A DNA stretch of 64,000 bases from NCBI RefSeq assembly GCF_000182565.1, contig NW_015971548.1, forward strand, positions 612,047 to 676,046, in the 5' to 3' direction. The stretch is from Spizellomyces punctatus DAOM BR117 (lineage: Eukaryota; Chytridiomycota; Chytridiomycetes; Spizellomycetales; Spizellomycetaceae). The position numbers were made by a program, and so were the translations under genes. Under the pieces are notes generated by a model that saw nothing but the letters and a program-made list of their open reading frames with translations, was not told the DNA's origin and searched no databases. Every line of letters begins with the position of its first letter. Within the stretch, counting starts at the first letter, position 1. Shown here in pieces: positions 49,601 to 60,417 of the stretch.

Positions 49601-52600
49601 GGGAATGGTAATTTCTTGTGACTACTAAATCAGTCGTAAGATGGATATTGATTGAATTGAACCTATTGTTGTAGATGGGTTGTACAGTGAATCGAAAATC
49701 GGACTTGAGACATTGTTCAACAGGTTCCATTCTGAGAGTTGGAGCAGCTATCTGACCATTGTTGGTGCCGTCATTGGGTAAGCTTACTACTCTGCAAGCT
49801 GCTGACCATTCTGCACCGTCACTCACTTACTCTACTTTTCAGATGGACCCGCGGCACGGGTCTCATGTCCGCCAACAACATTGTTGCTGAAGGCATAGAA
49901 TGGCTTGGAGCTCGCACCTTCTCCACCCACGAGATGGCCTTCAACCTCATTGGTCTCCTCCATCCAGATATTGTCAAACTATCCGGGGTAGACCCCATCT
50001 GGGCGGACCTGAACGGTGGTCTACACTTTGTTGCAGACTTGAACCGGATTTCATCCCAGTTGCGTCGTGACTTATTGGAAACATCCGAGATTCGCCGGGC
50101 GGTGGCTCGAGAAGCCGCCATTGATCGTCAGGTCATGAATGGCCCCGTTAAACATGAACAAGTTCTCGTGACCCCTCGTGCGAATATGAAGTTCAAGTTC
50201 CCAAGCTTGGATGCGCAAAAGTTGACCCATTTGCGCGGAATGTTGGATCTGGAGAAAGTTGTTGTCGTGACTGGCTTTGGAGAGGTGGGGCCATTTGGAG
50301 GGTCTCGTACTCGTTGGGAGTTGGTAAGTGCCAGCATCTTCATCAGTTTATCAAACACAATTCTGAACCATAATCTTCTTTTATAGGAGGCTTACGGCGA
50401 GTTGTCCCTCGAAGGATCAATTGAGATGGCTTGGATGATGGGATTCATCAAATTCCATACCGGCCCGCTAAAGAAGCTCGCAACCTATTCTGGTTGGATT
50501 GACGCTCAGACGCAGGAACCTGTCAAAGATCACGAAGTGAAAGCAAAATACGAGAAAAAGATCTTGGAGCATAGTGGTATTCGATTGATTGGTATGCATT
50601 GTACAATACCCTTGGGGGCCTTTTACGCCGTGAAATAACCAGGCTCCCTTCAATAGAACCCGCTCTCTTTAATGGTTACGACCCAGAAAAGAAAATGTTC
50701 CTCCAAGAGATTGCTGTTACATCCGACATGGCACCCATTGAAGTCAGTAAGGAAGAAGCTGAAGCCATGAAACGACAACATGGTGCCGCTGCCGTGGTCG
50801 AGCAACGGGGCGAACAATACTTTGTTCGCTTGCAAAAGGGTGCGACCTTGTATGTTCCCAAAGCTTTGCGATTCGATCGTCTTGTAGCTGGACAGGTACG
50901 ACAATGGGCTACAGCCTAAAGCAGAACATGTTCAAAGTTTACTCATTGGGATGGTTTCTTGAAACTAGATTCCTACTGGATGGGATGCAAAGCGGTACGG
51001 AGTGCCAGATGATATTGTCTCACAGGTGGATCCGATCACGCTCTATACATTGGTGTCCACTGTGGAAGCACTGGTCACTTCGGGGGTTACTGACCCGTAC
51101 GAGTTTTACCAATATGTCCATGTGAGCGAAGTTGGCAACACGTCTGGTGGTGGTATGGGCGGTATGCGTGCCATGCAGAGGATCTTTAGGGTAAGTTCGT
51201 CCTAATGGGTGGGATTTTGAAACAGACCGGGTTTTGATGAATCTTCTTTCGTATAGGAACGTTTCCTGGAGAAGCCGGTGCAAGCGGATATTCTTCAAGA
51301 AAGTTTCATCAACACCATGCCCGCTTGGATCAACATGTTACTCCTCTCCTCATCAGGGCCGATCAAAACGCCCGTAGGAGCTTGCGCAACGGCAGCAGAA
51401 TCCGTCGAAGTCGCCGTCGACACCATTCTCTCTGGTAAAGCCAAAGTGGTTCTTTGCGGTGGATATGACGACTTCCAAGAAGAAGGATCCCATGAATTCG
51501 CCAACATGAGGGCCACGTCCAATTCTGTTGAAGAATTTGCTCGAGGTCGTGAACCCCGGGACATGTGCCGTCCTGCAACGGACACTCGAGCAGGATTCAT
51601 GGAAGCTCAAGGTGCTGGTATCCAGGTCCTCATGACCGCTGATCTAGCCATCAAGATGGGTGTACCTATTCGGGGTATCATTGCTTGTACCAATACCGCT
51701 ACTGACAAGAATGGACGATCGGTTCCCGCACCTGGTCAGGGTATCTTAACCACCGCCCGTGAAGCTCCCGGAAAGCACCGCTCGCCACTTTTGAACTTTG
51801 AATACCGTGCTAAACAGCTGCGGAGGGAGCGAGAACACATCAAACAATGGGTTGCAAAAGAGTATGAAGCATTGGCTGACGAAGTTGAGGAAATTAAAAA
51901 GAGCGGCGAGGAAGTCGATCAGGACTTTGTCAACGAGCGAACAGCCTTTATTGAGAAAGAAGGAAAACGTAGAGAAAACGTTGCTTTGTCCACATGGAGT
52001 CATGATTGGTGGAAGAATGATCCAGCGATTTCACCCCTCCGCGGGGCTCTTGCCACCTTTGGTTTAACCATTGACGACATTGGTGAGTCGTGTCAGGACG
52101 ATAAACTTCGTATTGGATGTAAAAAGCTTACACTCTGTCAATGATCATAGGTGTCGCTTCCTTCCACGGAACAGGCACAAAAGCCAACGACTACAACGAA
52201 TCCTCTGCCCTCAACCAGCAATTAACACATCTCGGTCGTAGCCGTGGCAATCTCATCCCTGCCGTCTTCCAAAAGCACCTGACTGGCCATCCCAAGGGTG
52301 CAGCCGCGGCATGGATGCTCAACGGTGTACTCCAAGTCCTCGAAACGGGCATCGTTCCCGGCAATAGAAACTTGGACAATGTAGAGGACCGCCTCCGTCA
52401 ATTCAAATACATTCTCTATCCCAGTCGATCCATCAAAACCGACGGTATCCGGGCCGGTTTATTGAAAAGTTTTGGATTCGGACAGGCTGGTGGTGAAATC
52501 CTGGTCATCCACCCCGACTACCTCTTCGCGGCGCTAGAGGAACCAGAGTTCAATGACTACCTTGCCCGTAGACAAAAGCGCGAGACAGCATCGTACCGCT

Positions 52601-53289
52601 ACTTCCACGAGATGCTAACGGGTGCTGCACCGTTTGTCCGTGTCAAATCAGCTGCGCCCTACACAAATGAACAGCAGTCGGGAGTCTACTTGAACCCGCT
52701 TTCCCGTGCTGCATATGACAAGTCTTCTGGGTCTTGGAACTTTAATGCTCAAAGTAAAGCGCTTGCCAAGCCCGATGTGTCGGTGACCAAAGCTTTGATC
52801 GAGGCATCAGCGCAGTTGGGCGAAGCTGCCAATGGACGTGGACTTGGCATAGGTAATTGCCTTGAATGTATTTGATGTTCGGCATATCGATCACATTTCT
52901 CATTTGTCTCTCCTATGTATCACCCAGATGTTCAATTGTGCTCTGAAGTCCCGGCAGACAACGAAACATTCCTTGCTCGTAACTTTACTGAGCAAGAGCG
53001 CGCATACTGTTCCAATGGCAGCTGTCCTCAGTCCAGCTTTGCGGGTCGGTGGGCAGCCAAAGAAGCGGTCATTAAGGCTGTCAGCAGCGCTGCAGGAACC
53101 GTGGTATGGACCAAGGGCGCAGGAGCTCCCCTGAATGAGATTGAAGTTCTTCGAGAGGATGGCATGGCTCCTGTTGTCGTCTTCCATGGTGAGGCCAAAG
53201 ACGCCGTGGAGAAAGCGGGCGTCAAGGAAGTCAAGGTGACCATTAGTCATAGTGGCTCGTATGCTGTGGCCATGGCGGTCACCCAGTAA
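40614..53289 (+). CDS. FAS: Single-chain fungal type I fatty acid synthase (beta-alpha fusion)
   Basis: Fifteen exons (40614-41679, 41750-42411, 42467-44575, 44640-46312, 46378-47514, 47598-48649, 48714-49607, 49675-49777, 49843-50323, 50387-50591, 50657-50895, 50969-51190, 51257-52082, 52151-52852, 52928-53289) join in phase to 3910 residues, about the sum of yeast Fas1 and Fas2. Domains in order: acetyl transferase (GHSQG, Ser287), FMN enoyl reductase ([20 protein letters not shown]), dehydratase ([13 protein letters not shown]), malonyl/palmitoyl transferase (GHSLGE, Ser1837, codon split by an intron), ACP ([12 protein letters not shown], Ser2255), ketoreductase ([11 protein letters not shown]), ketosynthase (PVGACAT, Cys3324; His in ASFHGTGT and GHPKGAA) and phosphopantetheinyl transferase (GIDV...[11 protein letters not shown]). 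The join near residues 2077-2095 has no stop or start: beta-type [13 protein letters not shown] runs into alpha-type [19 protein letters not shown] within one exon. It makes C16/C18 acyl-CoA in the cytosol. Confidence 0.97.
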
Positions 53290-53545
53290 GATGTAAATGG
53301 AACTGGTGCGCTAGAAAAAGATCCCTCTTTTGTAAATAAAATAAATATGATTTTGTTAAACGTATTCTTTACTCGCAAAACCTCCTCAATGGTAGACTTC
53401 AGACTCTAAATGGGCAAGGCAAAAACATAGGGTGGGGACCTTCAATCAATGTCATTTGTGCATTAACCAAGACAAACATGGGAATTCAAAGTGAAAACAT
53501 AAAACTAGTCTAACAAATGAGAAATAAAAAAATAACAGCGACAAT

Positions 53546-56500
53546 CTAGAGCAAACGGTAAGTCGGCTGCCCGGGAACAGCATTATCAGCCTTCTTTGCA
53601 TCTTCTGCGTCGTAAGGTGGCGCTGCGGCCGCCTTTTGATCTACCAGTTCCACCGACGTGACTTTCAAGACAGCCAATTCCCGTCGGATGTAGTCTAGGT
53701 TGAGTTGGAGGGTCTCCAATTCGTTGAAGCTCAATTTTCGGTCAAAGGCGACCGGTCCTTGAGCTTCCACGGCTTGCTTTATGCTTGCAACGAAAGGCAT
53801 AACTGCCTTGTTCTTCATCAAGCCCTTGGCAATGAGAGCTTGCTTCTCATTGCCCTGGAATTTGCCAGTTGACTAACAAGCAACGTGGTAAGTATTCCCT
53901 TCAAGGCAGCACATCCCCACCACGCCCCAGCTTACCTCATCCCAAGTCTCCTTCAGAACTGCCACAGCTTCATCCTGCCATGCAGGGAAGCTTGAAGCTA
54001 CGTACAAACGGAGTTTGCCAATCTTTTCCACCTTGTCCACTGCGCCTTTCTTTTGCTTCTTACGAGCGGCTTGGTCTTCCGCTGATCGGACCTTTGAGGC
54101 CATGCCGCGGATGTAGGCAGCAGCGGCAAGCAAAGACTCATTGGGTTCCGCAGTTTGCTTAGGCCATAAAGCCTTCTTGATGGACTCGGGCTACAACATA
54201 AGATGTATACTATCAGCGACGCGCTGACTCCTTCAGGAACAGGGCATGTTACGTACCTTCTTGAGCAACGTGCTCCAGATGTACTCACTCCAGTGCGGTG
54301 TTATCGGCGCCAACATGAGGGCTTGAACCTCAATGTACCGCACAATGAGATCCTCGTGCATTCCCTCATACGTTTCACCCTCGAGGGCCATGGATCCGAC
54401 TCCCTGTCCAGTCGTCGCTTTTCGGTACTCTGACCGGGCATTGCTTAACTCGTAGAAGGCCAACTTCAAGGCATCACGGTACAGCATACTGGTGTACGCC
54501 TTTTCAACTTCCCCAATAAACTTGTTGATCTCAGCCTCGAACACCGTGTCGTTCCACGAGTAGGCACCTTTGCGCATCTTTCCCTCTGCGACTTGAGTAA
54601 GGACTTCCTCAACCCATTCCCTTTCGGTGAAGAGCTTAAGGATCGCGTCATCTGCAGTTTTCTCGAGGAAATTGGCGTCTTCGACACCATCCCCAGCATC
54701 GGCTAAGGCAAAGCGAGTTGCGTCTGCGCCATAGACCTTCAGAGCATCACGCAGGGTCATAAAGTTACCGGTCGACTTGGACATCTTCTCGTTATTCAAC
54801 AGCAAGTGTCCATTGGCCCGGACTCCCTTCGGCCATGACTCCTTGGGGAAAATCGCGGTATGGTTGTAGATGAAGAAGGACAAATGGTTGTTGACCAGGT
54901 CCTTTCCTGACACACGCAGGTCTAGCGGATAGAAATACTTGAACTCCCGCCGCATGCGATCCAATGTTTCCTGAGGAACGGTAGTGTCCGCGGGTTTGGG
55001 CCCGTCTAGCAAGATGTAGTCCCAGACGTTATCTGTCATCTGTTCTGCCTTGACGTTGGCCGCTCCTGGCTTTGAGCCGTCCAACGTACCGCCTATGCAC
55101 ACGATGAGTATACATATCCCAAGTTCTATGAAACCTTCCAAATACGAAATACGTGATGTGACATACCGTGCAGGAGGTGGGATACCGTGTAATACGCCAT
55201 ATATATAGTTGAGTCGCTCAACGACTCAATCAGATACTGGGGATCCCATGGCAAGCGACTTCCGAGACCGAAGCTCCGGGAGCATGCCCACTGACCGAGC
55301 CAATCCAAGGTCTTTTCAAATTGATTACGAGTCTCAGTGCTAAAAGTCTCCATGTTGGCCAAGCATCTATGCAAAAGAATAATAATCAGAACTCGCTGTT
55401 GCTACATGTTCGTACTGTCAAAGGACTTACTCCTCAGCCAACTTCTTCCAACTCTCTTCACCATAGTCCATGTACCACTGTGGAGCAAGTGTGACGACGC
55501 ACTCATCACCGCTTCGACTTACGACCAGTCCCTCTGGTTCACAATAAGGGAAAGCAACTCCCTGCTCGATGAGCTGTGCGCGAATGAGTGTTTTCGCCTC
55601 TTGAACGGACCTTGCAAATTGAGGTAAACAGATGAGATTGATGCTCGAATCTAGTGCATAGCTCTTCCAAGCTCATGTGTCCAGACAATTCATACATGAC
55701 CGGTCATGATTACTTACTTTCCGGCAAAGTCTCCAACAATCATGGTCCCTTGGTAGAAACCTTCCTTGTAAACCTCCGCTTTGGCCTCTGCCAGCTGGAC
55801 TTTGTCCTTTTGGCTATTGATCTTGAGTTTCTTGACAGCTGCTTCAGCAGCTCGGTCTCCATAGTTCGGTGTGCGAATGATGGAAGGAAAGCTGTCAAAG
55901 AATGGTTCCACCCACTTTGGCTGCACGTTGTAGTATGCAGCTTTCTTCTTCAAGTCTTGAAGGGTGATATAATCGTCGGGGGAGTCGGAGGGGACTGAAG
56001 TAACGACACCGGTACCCTGGACAAAAGTAAGAATCACCCAGGACAAACATCCTACAGAGACTACGCTTTACCTTCGTCACTAGCACACCTTCCATGGGAA
56101 GGGTGTACACCTTCTCATATTTGGACAAAGGAGCATTCAGCGGTACGCCGATCAGATCAGACCCCTTCAGCTCGCCAAGCTTTTTGATAACACCAACTTC
56201 TTGGAACAACTTTTGGAAGGCCATGTTTCGGGCTGACCGCTCTGTGCAAACCCAGGCCTCCGAGTCGTTAACCGCGTATATGCCGTACGTGATGTCGACA
56301 CCAACATAACAGTTGGTTTGGCCATACATGGTTTCCGGTCGGAGAGTGGCAGCGACAAGGTACAGTTTCCTGTTGCCAAGAGCCTCCAGGATCTGTGGCG
56401 AGGTCAACGCTTTGCCAACTGGTACTCCCTTTACTTCATCGCGCTCCGCCTCAGGAGTATCAATCAGGTCCTTCAGTAACACTTGCAACTTGATTCCCGT

Positions 56501-57431
56501 GTACTCTTGCACCCCAACACCTTCTCCTGTCGCCCGATCGTGGTCCATGCAAGGCTGACCATCAAGGGGTGAGTAGATGGTATATCTCTCTCCAAATTTG
56601 ACTTTCGCCGGGTTGGAACTGCGAAGTTTGTTGAATTGCCAGCGAACAAATGAGTCGAAGTATGGATTGATATCAGTTGTGAAGAAAGAACGACGCCAAT
56701 CGACAGAGAGACCGAAGGCCTTCAGATCTTCAATGGCCATTGGCGGGAAGTAGTAAAGCCAATGCTTACTATCGGCAAAGTTCTTTATTTCTTCATTTGG
56801 TATGCCCATGGAGCGCATGATTTGGAATTGGTATTTCAGACCAGTTGATTTGGCGTTCGCTTTTCCATGCTTCTTGGTGATCTTGGTCGGGTCCGTCGGG
56901 GCGGCCGCCGCCACCACGGGTTTGGCCTCCTCCTTAGCCTCATCTTCCTCTTTGAATCCCTCAAAATCCGGTCCAAACATATCAATCTCCTTCTTCAGCT
57001 TATCCGCACATGCTTTGATAGGCATTCCCGTCACGTGAAATCCGAATGGGAACAAGACTCGCTTGCCCTTCAAACGTTCGTAGCCTGACGCAAATTCAAG
57101 CTTTGAGAGGGAAAAGGAATGTCCCAAGTGCAACATGCCATTCATATATGGGAAAGGAAACGTGCCCATGAACTTGGGCGGTACAGGTTCGCCTGGTGCA
57201 GGGGCATTCACTTCGAATGGTCTTTCAGAATCCCATTTTTGCTGTGCCCACTCCTCAGCCTTTTGCAGGGCCTCCAGCTTTGCGGTACCCTATATAGCCG
57301 ATTCAAGCATGTCAGTCTTCCCAGCCGTATAAGAGCGAACCTAACTAGACATTCCAAACCTTTCTCTCTTCCGCGACCGTTACATGACTGGTCGTAGAAG
57401 TGACCGTCACTGGGGTCGTATTTGGGGCCAT
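53546..57431 (-). CDS. LARS: Leucyl-tRNA synthetase, eukaryotic cytosolic type
   Basis: Eight exons (57431-57360, 57289-56072, 56016-55718, 55610-55431, 55366-55167, 55092-54257, 54190-53936, 53872-53546) give 1128 residues from the first ATG. Class I signatures are HLGH (78-81, in [13 protein letters not shown]) and KMSKS (759-763, in [11 protein letters not shown]). The editing (CP1) domain contains [11 protein letters not shown] and the [16 protein letters not shown] motif that removes mischarged tRNA-Leu. [14 protein letters not shown] is the usual Trp/Cys/Arg stretch. The eukaryote-specific C-terminal domain follows. A basic insert is seen at about 145-165 ([15 protein letters not shown]). 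The frame stays open upstream of the ATG to a TTG at 57572 and encodes a presequence-like segment. The gene is convergent with FAS; the stops are about 256 bp apart. Confidence 0.96.
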
Positions 57432-57886
57432 TTTACAATTGATTTGAGCAGCGGTTGCAAGAAAACGTCTGCCTGTGGGTGGCAGGTCGCTCTTAAATGT
57501 ACGAAGGCAACGGCCAAAAGTGGTTAGCCGGTACAAAACGGCAGAACGTTCGGGCGTGTCGTAGATGCCCAAAAATGTAACTGATCAGCAGCAAGTGGGG
57601 ACAGCTCTACTCCGTGAGGATTCCGAATTAAAGGCAAGCGAAGACTGGAATCTCAAGGAAGATCACACTGTCATTGGACGAGCTCCTACAATTACCAGCT
57701 GCTTTTGGGAAAATCCCATCTTCGACTGCTGTTGCCGTGGTAGCAAGTGACTCATGTCTCGCATGTCTCAGTCACTCAAATGCAGCATTCATTTTGTCCT
57801 TTTCGGGATGTAATTGAGGGATGGTCATTTTGGTCTATTGAGATAATGCGTACGATTTACATTGGCAATCCCCGCTACCCATTAAT
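57432..57886. other. Intergenic, LeuRS 5' flank and mL46 3' flank
   Basis: The first 140 bases carry the open upstream extension of LeuRS. A plus-strand ATG frame at 57565-57750 (61 codons) has no recognisable family and is not called. Confidence 0.45.
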
Positions 57887-58801
57887 CTAAAACTCAGCAA
57901 GCATTTTATGCACTTGTTCGTAATATGCAGGTTGCAAATATTCTTTCAGCTCTTGCTTCGTTAGCCAAGCGAAATCTTGGGCAAACCGCTTGTTGGGTTC
58001 GATCTTGCCCGAAAGTATATGTGCTTTCATATAAAATGTCTGCAAAGGATAATGCTGTAAGAGCAGGTTCTCGAGTGGAAATTAAGGTACAACATACCTT
58101 CTTGTCTTGTGCAGCGATGTGTCCGACTGGTGTACGTCCGACGACCCAGGTCTCGAGACTGCTCCCTACCTCGCTGTGTAGATGTCGTGTTGCCCCCTGT
58201 ACCGGGATGACGTTAGCACCTCTACCAAGGGCGCATTCTTGACCAAAGAGGGCCACTGAACAATAAGTGAACAATAACACACCTCATGCAAAACCTCTTC
58301 GCCTTCTAAAGGTCCAGCCGGGAATTCCCAACTCCCGTTGTCCGCCTTCTTCACCACCAAATACAAAGTTCGTTCTAATGCTCGGTCCAATGATTTAACA
58401 TCTCCTCCTTTATCCGCCTCTGTCACCCGTTCCGCCGTTTCCAGGCCTGCTAACTCCTCGTCTCTTGGTTGTACCAACGGCGTTCGCCCACCTTCTAACC
58501 GTTCGGCAGCAGCTGCTGCTGCATCTTGGGCATCCAACCACCGCTGCTCAGCAGTACTTCCCTTTTTGAAGTAGAACTCGCGGTGGAAAGGACGAGATTC
58601 GGCTTGCTCAAGTGACTCTCGGTATGTGTAGTAGGCATGTTCGAATTCGGTGAGTTTGCGGAGGATGACTGGGTTGCGTTTTAGGAGAATCCCCACATGA
58701 ATTTTGGACGGTGCTGCAGTAGCAAGGTACCGCTTAGCAAAGTTACATGTTCTTGAGAACGTTTGTCGTGCTTGTATGTGGAGCATTGTGGATTGGAGCA
58801 T
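57887..58801 (-). CDS. MRPL46: Mitochondrial large ribosomal subunit protein mL46
   Basis: Three exons (58801-58283, 58196-58098, 58039-57887) give 256 residues. The presequence is basic (QARQTFSRTCNFAKRYLATA). The core is the Nudix-like fold of mL46: ERTLYLVVKKADNGSWEFPA, then LETWVVGRTPVGHI and FYMKAHILSGKIEPN, ending in the helix DFAWLTKQELKEYL. The catalytic Nudix glutamates are absent, as is usual for this structural ribosomal protein. The 86-nt first intron was placed so that LHE joins GATRHLHSEVG; other donors leave the frame. It is head-to-head with the Nudix hydrolase gene, 146 bp apart. Confidence 0.87.
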
Positions 58802-58947
58802 GTGCTGACAACGGAGATCTTACAGTTTCTGCACTTGCCCAAGAGGGTTGTTAGGGTGTTCTTTGACTGTGCCGCTCATTCATGACAACCAGCGTGAGCT
58901 GCTGCTGACGAAATCCGATCAGCGGAAAGCCACGCGGTTGACCAACC

Positions 58948-59850
58948 ATGTCATCACCAAAGCTGTTGAAGCCAGAGGATATCGCCACAGCTGTGAGATG
59001 GACTCCCCAAGTGTCCTTCGCTCCTTTATCTCAGCCGCGGTGGTTGGGTCTTGCTGAGGCTTCATTTGACGATCCAAGCGGACAGTCACGGAAATGGGAG
59101 GTTTGCGAGCGAATACATAAAGGTCCCATTACGGGCAAGGCGAAAGATGTGGATGGTAAATAGCCGGAGGGTCCTTTTCAGCTTGATTTACATGTCTTGA
59201 GTCTTTACCTTCTGGGAAATTGTATGAAAGCTGTTGATGTGGTTGCCACAATACGTGCCAGTGCCTCCCAGCAGACGAATGGTTTTCCGACCGAGGATAC
59301 CATTCTCTTGGTATTGCAATTCAGACCTCCTACCGGCGGCTGGACGTTGGAGTTTCCGTCAGGTGGGGACCACTTTAAATAGCACTCTAGCGGAGCTGGT
59401 TGTTGTCTACACGCTGCCGATGTTGATCCTGAGACATGCGGATGCAGGCCTGTTAGATAACGGCGAAACGCCGGAAACGGCCGCGCTCCGAGAACTTCAA
59501 GAGGAAACTGGATACACGGGTACTGTAGTGGCTGTTGGTCCGTCTATTACCTATGAGCCGGGGATCACCAGTAGTTGCTCAAAAATGGTAACCGTTGAGG
59601 TAACAATCAACAGCTGCGGTCAGTCCCCAGTGTATTTAGATACTAATATCGTTGGGGCAGGTCAACCCGGAAGACCCACTTAACGCAAAGCCTGTTATAC
59701 GTCGCGATGCAGACGAATGGAGTTTGAACCCAGTCGCACTGCCCGTTAACAAACTTCTTCAGACACTACATAGTAAGAGTCAAGCTTTCTTCATCATCGG
59801 GCTTGGATATTAAGTCTATAGTGTCCAGAATTGCAAGAGAGCTGCCCTAA
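58948..59850 (+). CDS. YSA1: Nudix ADP-sugar pyrophosphatase (NUDT5/Ysa1-like)
   Basis: Exons 58948-59155, 59231-59362, 59448-59599 and 59661 onward. The enzyme hydrolyses ADP-ribose and related ADP-sugars. The Nudix box is complete: G-LLDNG-E-TPETAAL-RELQEETGY fits GX5EX7REUXEEXGU. Upstream are RKWEVCERI and LLVLQFRPPTGGWTLEFPSG of the family; downstream are YEPGITSSCS and the LPVNKLLQTLH helix. The end is uncertain. A consensus donor at 59773 and acceptor at 59821 give a short tail ending at 59850; reading through ends at 59813. The sequence at 59822-59917 in another frame encodes a family-like C-terminus (NLRIDSRLYCFAAGLHFAG) that neither model reaches, so one base may be lost near the splice. 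Confidence 0.83.
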
Positions 59851-59917
59851 TCTTCGTATCGACTCGCGGCTGTACTGTTTTGCAGCTGGATTGCATTTTG
59901 CTGGGAGGACTCGATAG

Positions 59918-60417
59918 CTGCCAATGTGGTCTCCAGAACAGCATGTCCGCTATTCTTATAGTCTGATAAGATCGGCGGAAGAAGTGTTTCCGGAAGTTTC
60001 TGCTTGATCGTTTGAATAGAGCTGCATTGGAAGACCGCCATGCGCGGTCAGCGGATATAGATCACAGAAAGGCTGGAAGATAGCGCCGAAAGTGGTTGGC
60101 CAAGCATACATCGCTATATAAAGTCGAAAATAACAATGTTATATGTGCATTCCTGTCTTGAAAAGATAACCGATTACAATACCGCCTGTCCTCCTACCCT
60201 CTTGGATGGTTTCCTTGCAGTTATCTATCTGCTTATGTAAGATCTCGTCCACGTGCGACTGCTCCCCGGCCTTTCGCCATCTTGTTTCAACATCACGGTG
60301 TCTTTTGTAGAGGAACTTGCTTCGATCACCGAGCGCAATCTCTGGTCGAACTCTGGAGAGCTTGTAGACGAATATCAGATAGAATATATATTTCATTCTC
60401 GTGCATAAGAATTAGAT
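59918..60417. other. Intergenic before the alkaline phosphatase gene
   Basis: A minus-strand frame at 59847-60041 starts with ATG but overlaps the Nudix C-terminal sequence antisense, and I recognise nothing in it. A second minus-strand frame lies at 60139-60396, also unrecognised. Neither is called. Confidence 0.4.

Noticed and set aside
57565..57750. Plus-strand ATG frame of 61 codons between LeuRS and mL46
   Set aside because: No family, overlaps the open LeuRS extension on the other strand, no promoter seen.
59847..60041. Minus-strand ATG frame of 64 codons
   Set aside because: Antisense to the Nudix C-terminal exon; only one can be real and the Nudix tail matches its family.
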